NCBI GenBank assembly: GCA_013816325.1
Contig: JACDEP010000062.1
Location: 4,744 to 11,984, forward strand
Reading direction: 5' to 3'
DNA length: 7,241 nucleotides
DNA from: Methylotenera sp.
Lineage (GTDB): Bacteria; Pseudomonadota; Gammaproteobacteria; Burkholderiales; Methylophilaceae
Part shown: piece by piece, positions 1 to 5,473 of the stretch
Layout: each line of letters begins with the position of its first letter
Position numbering within the stretch: the first letter of the stretch is position 1
Program-made: the position numbers and the translations under genes
The notes under the pieces: model-generated
Databases searched by the model: none
Seen by the model: only the letters and a program-made list of their open reading frames with translations
Told to the model about the DNA's origin: nothing

Positions 1-745
1 TTTCGATACCAGAGAAAAAAGCAATTGCAGAAATCAATAGGCCCAGAAAAGATACCAATCGTAACGGCAATACTGAAAAACCGGTTAAGCCTGCCAAGCC
101 TAAAGTAATGAGCTTAAAGAAACTAAATCTGCTATGCCCCGTATGTCTATTGCGGGCAACGTACGGCACAGAGATAGACCGATAGCCTACCCATGCATAC
201 AGCCCTTTCATATAACGATTACTTTCGGTCAGCAGGTTCAGGCTATTTACCGTTTTTCTATCTAGTAGGCGGAAGTCGCCAGCATTCGATGGAATGTTTA
301 TGGATGAAAAGCGCTGCATCAGGCGATAATATAGTTTTTTGGCCAATTGAATGAAGCCATGTTCATTGCGCTGGACTTGTTCGCCGTATACCACCTCATA
401 CCCATCTTGCCATAACCTAATAAAAGTCTGCAGTATTTCTGGTGGATGCTGACCATCAGCATCCAACATAATCACGGCATCCCCCTTGGCGTGTTGCAAC
501 CCGGCACTGAGCGCGGCTTCTTTACCAAAATTGCGCGTCAGACGGATATAACTTAAGTTATCCAACTCTTGGGTCATCTGATAAGCCACGAAATTGGTTT
601 GATCAGTACTCCCGTCGTCTATCAATAAAATCTCAAGCTTACAGTATGCATTTAGAGTTTGAAGGATTTCGGTTACGGTCTGCCTGATAGATGCCGCCTC
701 GTTATATGCTGGAATCACAATCGAAATAAATGGTAATTTTTTCAT
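1..745 (-). CDS. Family 2 glycosyltransferase, GtrB/DPM1-like polyprenyl-phosphate sugar synthase (3' end beyond window)
   Basis: It probably moves a sugar from a nucleotide donor onto undecaprenyl phosphate at the inner face of the cytoplasmic membrane, giving a lipid-linked donor for a periplasmic transferase. Of the protein, 248 residues are visible. They show the GT-A start SIVIPAYNEA (8-17), the nucleotide-binding IDDGSTD (42-48), the family signature RNFGKEAALSAGL (71-83), the metal-binding DADGQHP (95-101) and the acceptor-site block GDFRLLDR (156-163). A hydrophobic tail starts near 212, as in GtrB-like enzymes with two C-terminal membrane segments. The start at 745 is set by a good ribosome binding site; an ATG at 750 meets a stop at once. 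The gene lies 9 bases after the GT39 gene, so the two are probably co-transcribed and co-functional. The family is certain, the sugar is unknown. An ArnC-type role is possible, but no other arn gene is in view. Confidence 0.9.
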   Translation of the reverse strand, partial: MKKLPFISIVIPAYNEAASIRQTVTEILQTLNAYCKLEILLIDDGSTDQTNFVAYQMTQELDNLSYIRLTRNFGKEAALSAGLQHAKGDAVIMLDADGQHPPEILQTFIRLWQDGYEVVYGEQVQRNEHGFIQLAKKLYYRLMQRFSSINIPSNAGDFRLLDRKTVNSLNLLTESNRYMKGLYAWVGYRSISVPYVARNRHTGHSRFSFFKLITLGLAGLTGFSVLPLRLVSFLGLLISAIAFFSGIE

Positions 746-751
746 TTCATG

Positions 752-756
752 TCCCT
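752..756 (-). promoter_or_regulatory. Ribosome binding site of the GT2 gene, overlapping the GT39 stop codon
   Basis: On the minus strand AGGGA lies 6 bases before the ATG at 745. Its first two bases belong to the TAG stop (757-755) of the preceding glycosyltransferase gene. This fixes the GT2 start and suggests translational coupling between the two genes. Confidence 0.7.
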
Positions 757-2182
757 AATGTTTTGTAATCAATAAAGCGTGGAAAGCATTAATATCAATG
801 ATATGAGCTTGACCTTTTAGCTCGGTTTGTTTAGCTAATTTAGTGCTTGTAATTAGCAAAATGTCAGGCAGTAATAGCAGTTTGGCGAGCGCTGCTTGAT
901 TTTCTACCACATGGATTTGACCGTTTGTGTAGTAACTTACCGAGAATTCATGCGAACCATACGAATAAAGCGGTAGGTTGGGATGTTTCTGATGTGCTTC
1001 TTTGATTAGTTTACGTGCAGAGCGTGTATCTGCTTCATTGGGAATCCATACCAGCGTCGCCACAGTAGTCAGCACCAACCAAATTGCAATCAGAATTAGC
1101 ATGCCTTTTTGAAAACGTTGACTTAAGGTTGGCCATGCCTTAGCGATTAACAATGCAAATGCAGGCAATGCTGTGAGTGTATACGTCCAAATGATATTGC
1201 GTGAAAACGTGAAGAACAGCAGCGGAGCCAAGGTCCATGCCCATAGCCATTTACTTTCGCTATTCAGTTTGGAATTTATTAAGGGTTTATCTTTAATTAA
1301 ACCGCTGATAAATATAGGCAACCATATAGCGATTGAGACTATCCAATAAAGCCAGATCATCCCTATGGCTTCACGATGCGCCACGCCGTACATATCGCCT
1401 TTCCAGCCTGGTTCTAAAAAGCGTTGGAAATGCTCACCAACGATGAAATACTTTAAAAAGCCAGGATAGTAGATTTCTGCCGGTACATACCAAGCTAACA
1501 CAATGCCTATGAACACCAGAATGCCAGGCCAAAACCATGTTCTTTTGAGGTGTTGATAAATGATTTCCTTCGATGAACATGCCCAGAACAACAATACCGG
1601 CAAACCAATTAATGCCCAGGTGGCCAGCCCTTTTGCAATCGCCCCTATCCCTAGCGCTATCCATAAACCATATTGATCAATCTTTTTTGCTTCGTCAGCA
1701 TTTTGTAGGCGCCACAAAAATACCATAGCCCATGTCACAACGACGAGCTGTGTAGCATCTGTCATGACGGCCCCAGCGCTGATAAAACCGATAGGGGCTG
1801 TGAGGATCACAAAACTGGCGAACAACCATTGACGTCGGGTGAGATTAAAACTTTGCGCGCCATATAACAGCGCTACACAAGATAGCAGTGTCAAAATAAG
1901 TGAAGGCAGGCGTAGGGCAAATTCATTATGCCCCAACCCTAACCAACTTGCGGAAGCGAACCATGTGGATAAAGGCGGCTTGGCAAAGAAAGGCTGATTG
2001 GCTGACATATGCGGCATAAGCCAGAAATTACCAGTAGCCGTGACGCGGGCAAGTTCGCCATAGCGCGCCTCGGTCGTATCCATTAGCGGCAAAGTGGTCA
2101 TCAATATGACGCGCAATGCGATAACAAATAGAATCAAACCCAGCAAATAATAAGAAGATTTGAAAGTGATGCGAGACAGCAT
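755..2182 (-). CDS. GT39/ArnT-like integral membrane glycosyltransferase (polyprenyl-phosphate-sugar dependent)
   Basis: A GT-C fold enzyme of the PMT/ArnT superfamily. It likely transfers a sugar from a polyprenyl-phosphate donor to an envelope acceptor on the periplasmic side of the inner membrane. The 475 residues start with a membrane segment (about 12-30). The first periplasmic loop follows, with DTTEARYGE (35-43), where Asp35 is the expected catalytic acid, and AKPPLSTW (67-74). MTDATQ (140-145) carries a second conserved acidic position. Roughly ten more hydrophobic segments follow, with a small soluble C-terminal part after about 383. Bacterial ArnT proteins are usually longer (around 550), so this is a generic GT39 rather than a clear ArnT. 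The acceptor could be lipid A, another glycan or protein. The start at 2182 gives a natural N-terminus, though its ribosome binding site is weak (AGG about 10 bases upstream). The adjacent GT2 gene probably makes its donor. Confidence 0.9.
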   Translation of the reverse strand: MLSRITFKSSYYLLGLILFVIALRVILMTTLPLMDTTEARYGELARVTATGNFWLMPHMSANQPFFAKPPLSTWFASASWLGLGHNEFALRLPSLILTLLSCVALLYGAQSFNLTRRQWLFASFVILTAPIGFISAGAVMTDATQLVVVTWAMVFLWRLQNADEAKKIDQYGLWIALGIGAIAKGLATWALIGLPVLLFWACSSKEIIYQHLKRTWFWPGILVFIGIVLAWYVPAEIYYPGFLKYFIVGEHFQRFLEPGWKGDMYGVAHREAIGMIWLYWIVSIAIWLPIFISGLIKDKPLINSKLNSESKWLWAWTLAPLLFFTFSRNIIWTYTLTALPAFALLIAKAWPTLSQRFQKGMLILIAIWLVLTTVATLVWIPNEADTRSARKLIKEAHQKHPNLPLYSYGSHEFSVSYYTNGQIHVVENQAALAKLLLLPDILLITSTKLAKQTELKGQAHIIDINAFHALLITKH

Positions 2183-2199
2183 ATATGTTCGACCTGTTA

Positions 2200-2252
2200 C
2201 CTAATGAATAAGCTATTAGGCAAAAGCTATGCCATTACTATATACAAGCTAT
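2200..2252. repeat. Three AAGCTAT direct repeats and a CCTAAT/ATTAGG inverted repeat upstream of the GT39 gene
   Basis: AAGCTAT occurs at 2210-2216, 2224-2230 and 2246-2252, with starts 14 and 22 bases apart; the first and third copies extend to AAGCTATTA. The first copy overlaps the right arm of the perfect inverted repeat CCTAAT (2200-2205) / ATTAGG (2215-2220). The cluster lies 18 to 70 bases upstream of the GT39 start codon, in an AT-rich stretch where its promoter should be. It may be an operator region, but no regulator is identified and low sequence complexity could also create such repeats. Confidence 0.35.
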
Positions 2253-2384
2253 TATTAATATAAATAAATCAATGACTTACATTGTAATTATTAAAATTTA
2301 ATATGTTTGGGCTATGCTAAAAGCCACAATTTTTGCAGACTTTTACATCCATTTGAATCAAGCTCTGCAATAACAAGTGAAAAA

Positions 2385-2918
2385 TTAAGCTTTGAGTATC
2401 AAAGGCGTAATGTCAAAACTACCAGTCTCATGGCTAACCAATATCTGGCCATCTTGAATGGTACAGCTCAGATTGATGGCGCGAGAGGCCATGCTCGATA
2501 ATTCCTGCGTATCGGGCAAATTGATGACGGTAAGGTTGTTATTCTTTAATAAGGCTTTACTATTTTGGTCCCACCACATATCCGCTATTCTGCCGCCATA
2601 AAGCATAACCACCACTTGCTTTGCGCGGCCGCAGGCTTTACGGATTTCTTTTTCAGTAGGCAACCCAACATCCATCCACAACTGAATGGCGCCAGTCAGG
2701 TCTTTTTGCCATAGATCTGGCTCTTCAACATCGCTCAAGCCTTTGCCGAATGTCAGGAATTCATTTGCATATAGTGTAAAAGCAATGAGCCGCACCATCA
2801 TGCGTTCATCAGTTTCGGAAGGATGCTTGGCCATTGTCAGGCTGTGATTGGCGTAATACTGTCGATCCATATCGGCAATATTAAGATCTACTTTATAGAT
2901 GGTGGATTTAAGTGCCAT
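2385..2918 (-). CDS. yaeQ: YaeQ family protein
   Basis: A small conserved cytoplasmic proteobacterial protein (PF07152) of unsettled function. A crystal structure of a Xanthomonas homologue was reported to resemble the PD-(D/E)XK nuclease fold; no activity can be claimed from sequence. The protein follows E. coli YaeQ along its length: MALKSTIYK (1-9), AKHPSETDERMMVRL (30-44), GLSDVEEPDLW (60-70), LWMDVGLP (80-87), the WW pair (115-116) and CTIQDG (152-157). I chose the ATG at 2918, giving 177 residues (E. coli has 181), because the family begins with MALK. An upstream GTG at 2948 would add ten unrelated residues. Neither start has a clear ribosome binding site. The gene is divergent from ettA and lies 202 bases upstream of the GT39 gene on the same strand. 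No terminator with a T-run follows it. Confidence 0.95.
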   Translation of the reverse strand: MALKSTIYKVDLNIADMDRQYYANHSLTMAKHPSETDERMMVRLIAFTLYANEFLTFGKGLSDVEEPDLWQKDLTGAIQLWMDVGLPTEKEIRKACGRAKQVVVMLYGGRIADMWWDQNSKALLKNNNLTVINLPDTQELSSMASRAINLSCTIQDGQILVSHETGSFDITPLILKA

Positions 2919-2976
2919 GTTGAAATACGTATTAATTATTGAGAACACAATATACGCGAATGATGAAGAAAAAGTC

Positions 2977-3007
2977 TTGAAAAATAAAACCTACTCCATT
3001 TTATTAT
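2977..3007 (+). promoter_or_regulatory. Possible sigma70-like promoter for the + strand leader/RNA
   Basis: TTGAAA (2977-2982) resembles a -35 box and TATTAT (3002-3007) matches five of six -10 bases. The 19-base spacer is longer than ideal. If used, transcription would begin near 3014 and run into the structured stretch ending at the terminator at 3290-3321. The support is positional and weak. Confidence 0.3.
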
Positions 3008-3321
3008 GAGGTAAATGCTTGTAGAGAAGACGATGGCCCGGAAGCGTCTTACCTGCACCTAGGTATTGCCGCAAGGAAGTTTGAACATAAGTTCCAACTG
3101 GCAGAAATGTAAAAGTCACGACAGCAAAACTGTAAAACGGATTACTAAATATTCAATTAGTGCTTGAAGTGCCTGAAGCATTTAAGTCAAGGAAAATACA
3201 CATCGAATCCGGCTCGAGTGAACTACAATTGCTCAGAAGAATCGGCTAAATTTAGCGGCAATATGGTATTAAATATTACCGTAAAGGACAAAAGGAGATG
3301 TAGCGATACATCTCCTTTTTT
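3008..3321 (+). ncRNA. Candidate structured RNA (small RNA or ettA leader) ending in an intrinsic terminator
   Basis: No convincing gene lies between yaeQ and ettA, yet this stretch ends in a strong + strand terminator. Seen hairpins, in order: AGGTA (3009-3013) with TACCT (3050-3054), enclosing AGACG (3028-3032) with CGTCT (3045-3049); AGTT-T-GAAC (3078-3086) with GTTC-C-AACT (3091-3099), closed by TGCC (3067-3070) and GGCA (3100-3103); ACAG/CTGT (3121-3133); ACTAA/TTAGT (3144-3161); TGCTT/AAGCA (3161-3180). TACCT (3050-3054) could instead pair with a second AGGTA at 3061-3065, giving alternative folds. GCTAAATTTAGC (3245-3256) is a perfect palindrome. It could be a stand-alone RNA, an attenuator leader of ettA, or the remains of a short gene. 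I match it to no known RNA family. Confidence 0.35.
3290..3321 (+). terminator. Strong rho-independent terminator without a coding gene before it
   Basis: A perfect 13-bp stem is formed by 3290-3302 (AAAAGGAGATGTA) and 3307-3319, with the tetraloop GCGA (3303-3306) and a run of six T at 3316-3321. The T-run marks the + strand as the direction. Read on the minus strand, the stem is followed by only four T, so it could work weakly that way too. It lies 80 bases upstream of ettA, while yaeQ runs in the other direction. Confidence 0.9.
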
Positions 3322-3401
3322 AAGTTTTTAATCAATAAGGTGCATACCAAAACCATAGAGTTTCCAGTAAGCTTGCACCTTTAGTATTTATAAAGCAAAT
3401 C

Positions 3402-5066
3402 ATGGCTCAATATGTAATGTCCATGCTCCGCGTGAGCAAAATCGTGCCGCCAAAACGGCAAATCATTAAAGATATTTCGCTGTCCTTTTTCCCGGGCGCA
3501 AAAATCGGCCTGTTGGGCTTGAATGGCTCCGGTAAATCCACGGTGCTGCGCATCATGGCGAATGTGGATAGAGAATTTGAAGGTGAAGTACAGCATCAGC
3601 CGAACATGACGATTGGCTATTTGCCACAGGAGCCACAGTTAGACCCGGATAAAACCGTGCGCCAGGAAGTTGAATCTGGCATGGGGGAAGTGATGCAGGC
3701 ACAGGCCAAGTTGGAAGCGGTATATGCCGCCTATGCAGAACCTGATGCTGACTTCGATAAATTAGCCGAAGAACAAGCCAAGTGGGAAAACATTATTGCC
3801 GCGAGCGGTTCTGATTTAACTACGCAGTTAGAGATAGCCGCTGATGCGCTGCGTTTGCCACCCTGGGATGCCAAGATTGGCCCATTATCCGGCGGTGAAA
3901 AACGCCGGGTGGCCTTATGCAAATTGCTACTTTCCAAGCCAGATATGTTGCTATTGGACGAACCAACCAACCATCTTGATGCAGAATCTGTGGAATGGTT
4001 AGAACAGTTCCTGGTGCGGTTTCCAGGTACCGTGGTCGCCGTAACCCACGACCGATACTTCTTGGATAACGCTGCGGAATGGATTTTGGAGCTGGATCGT
4101 GGACATGGCATCCCTTGGAAAGGCAATTATTCAAGCTGGCTAGATCAGAAACAGGAGCGCTTGAAACAGGAAGAGTCGCAGGAATCTGCACGCCGTAAAG
4201 CGCTGAATACCGAACTGGAATGGGTGCGCCAGAATCCTAAAGCACGGCAAGCCAAGAGTAAATCACGTATCGCCCGTTATGAAGAGTTAGCCAGTGCTGA
4301 ATACCAAAAACGTAATGAAACACAGGAAATCTTTATTCCTGCCGGTGAGCGTTTGGGGGATCAGGTGATTGAATTCAAAAACGTCACTAAAGCTTTCAAA
4401 GACAGGTTGCTGATCGATAACTTGAGCTTTAGCGTACCTGCTGGCGCGATTGTAGGCATTATCGGCCCGAACGGCGCTGGTAAATCTACATTGTTCAAAA
4501 TGATTACCGGTAAAGAGCAGCCGGATAGTGGCGAAGTGAATATCGGCCAAACTGTAAAACTGGCGTATGTAGACCAAAGCCGTGATTCATTGAGTGACGC
4601 TAAAACCGTGTTCGATGAAATTTCTGGCGGTTCAGATATCTTGACGGTAGGACGTTATGAAACGCCAAGCCGTGCGTATATTGGTCGCTTCAATTTCAAA
4701 GGTGGCGATCAGCAGAAGATCGTTGGCCAGCTTTCCGGTGGCGAACGCGGACGCCTGCATTTGGCGAAAACGCTGATTTCAGGTGGCAATGTGTTGTTAC
4801 TCGATGAACCTTCAAACGATTTGGATGTGGAAACCTTACGTGCGCTGGAAGATGCGCTGCTGGAATTTGCCGGATGCGTGCTGGTGATTTCACATGATCG
4901 CTGGTTCCTAGATCGTATCGCAACACATATCCTGGCGGCGGAAGGTGAATCGCAATGGACGTTTTTTAATGGTAATTATCAGGAATATGAGGCGGATAAA
5001 CGGAAGCGTTTAGGTGAGGAAGGCGCGAAGCCAAAACGTATCCGGTATAAACCTATTACACGTTAG
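3402..5066 (+). CDS. ettA: Energy-dependent translational throttle protein EttA (ABC-F ATPase)
   Basis: A soluble ABC-F protein that binds the ribosomal E site and links the start of peptide elongation to the ATP/ADP state. The 554 residues match the family length (E. coli 555) and align end to end. First ATPase domain: Walker A GLNGSGKST (39-47), signature LSGGE (162-166), Walker B with catalytic Glu187 (LLLDEPTNHLD), H-loop His216; the arm inserts at about 95-140. The linker (about 242-322) holds the basic region that contacts P-site tRNA (ARQAKSKSRIARYEEL, 281-296). Second domain: Walker A GPNGAGKST (355-363), signature LSGGE (444-448), Walker B with Glu469 (LLLDEPSND), His498. The tail PKRIRYKPITR (544-554) is typical. 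The start MAQY matches homologues, but no Shine-Dalgarno is seen (AAAGCAAATC precedes ATG). No clear terminator directly follows the gene. UUP-type paralogues are excluded by length and tail. Confidence 0.97.
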   Translation: MAQYVMSMLRVSKIVPPKRQIIKDISLSFFPGAKIGLLGLNGSGKSTVLRIMANVDREFEGEVQHQPNMTIGYLPQEPQLDPDKTVRQEVESGMGEVMQAQAKLEAVYAAYAEPDADFDKLAEEQAKWENIIAASGSDLTTQLEIAADALRLPPWDAKIGPLSGGEKRRVALCKLLLSKPDMLLLDEPTNHLDAESVEWLEQFLVRFPGTVVAVTHDRYFLDNAAEWILELDRGHGIPWKGNYSSWLDQKQERLKQEESQESARRKALNTELEWVRQNPKARQAKSKSRIARYEELASAEYQKRNETQEIFIPAGERLGDQVIEFKNVTKAFKDRLLIDNLSFSVPAGAIVGIIGPNGAGKSTLFKMITGKEQPDSGEVNIGQTVKLAYVDQSRDSLSDAKTVFDEISGGSDILTVGRYETPSRAYIGRFNFKGGDQQKIVGQLSGGERGRLHLAKTLISGGNVLLLDEPSNDLDVETLRALEDALLEFAGCVLVISHDRWFLDRIATHILAAEGESQWTFFNGNYQEYEADKRKRLGEEGAKPKRIRYKPITR

Positions 5067-5101
5067 CCACTCATTTTCACTCAGTAGAATTAAAAAGCCT
5101 T

Positions 5102-5296
5102 CCGTACCCGTACAGGGCATGCCCGCCGAAACTAAGCCGCAATGAATGCGGCAAGTTCGGCGACAAAGGCGCAAAGCCTAGGAGATTAAATATCAAGCGA
5201 TTACCGTTAGGTTGAAATTGTGAGTTAATCAGAAGCCTTTCGAAACTGTAGGCCGGTTACCAAAAGCATTACATCCCTTGAATGGATGTTGATGCT
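5102..5296 (+). ncRNA. Candidate structured RNA with GEMM-I-like (cyclic di-GMP) sequence blocks
   Basis: Seen: tandem CCGTAC (5102-5113); palindrome GGGCATGCCC (5115-5124); stem CGCCGAA/TTCGGCG (5124-5130, 5156-5162) holding GCCGCA/TGCGGC (5136-5141, 5147-5152); AGGC-GCAAA-GCCT (5167-5179); GATTAA/TTAATC (5184-5189, 5225-5230); GCCT/AGGC (5235-5253); and an 11-bp hairpin AGCAT-ACATCC/GGATGT-ATGCT (5265-5296). The order AGGGCA, internal hairpin, GCAAAGCC, then TTACCG (5201-5206) or GGTTACC (5255-5261) recalls the GEMM-I riboswitch core. However, AAACC is missing after AGGGC, the internal hairpin is larger than usual and P3 does not align cleanly. It would sit upstream of the histidine kinase gene or in the ettA 3' untranslated region. 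No T-run follows the last hairpin on the + strand. The hairpins are visible; the family is a guess. Confidence 0.35.
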
Positions 5297-5417
5297 CTAG
5301 TAATATATAAATGGCTATATATAATTAAATAGGGATTGAAATTATTAAATGTCCGGTTGAGGTCGCCACCAAAGCGACTCTTTAAAATGAACTATTTTGC
5401 CAACCGTCTACCAATGA

Positions 5418-5446
5418 TTGATTGATAAACTTTATACCCATATGAT
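5418..5446 (+). promoter_or_regulatory. Likely sigma70-type promoter of the histidine kinase gene
   Basis: TTGATT (5418-5423) and TATGAT (5441-5446) are separated by the ideal 17 bases; the -10 box matches five of six consensus bases and the -35 box four of six. The predicted start near 5453 leaves a leader of about 20 bases. The stretch between the hairpin region and this promoter (5297-5417) is AT-rich, with a small hairpin GTCGC/GCGAC (5362-5378) and nothing else I recognise. Transcription from here would bypass the structured RNA at 5102-5296. Confidence 0.5.
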
Positions 5447-5473
5447 TGTTTTTTTGAATATATCGAGTAACAC

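Noticed and set aside
1..2182. Assignment of the glycosyltransferase pair as ArnC and ArnT (aminoarabinose on lipid A)
   Set aside because: The GT39 protein is shorter than ArnT, the GT2 matches a general GtrB/DPM1-like type, and no arnA, arnB or arnD gene is visible, so the sugar and acceptor stay open.
2307..2501. 64-residue open frame on the + strand
   Set aside because: It overlaps the end of yaeQ in antisense, has no ribosome binding site and no family resemblance.
2946..2948. GTG at 2948 as the start of yaeQ
   Set aside because: It would add ten residues absent from the family, while the ATG at 2918 gives the conserved MALK start.
5265..5296. Hairpin as an ettA terminator
   Set aside because: The stem is good, but on the + strand it is followed by CTAGTAATAT rather than a T-run.
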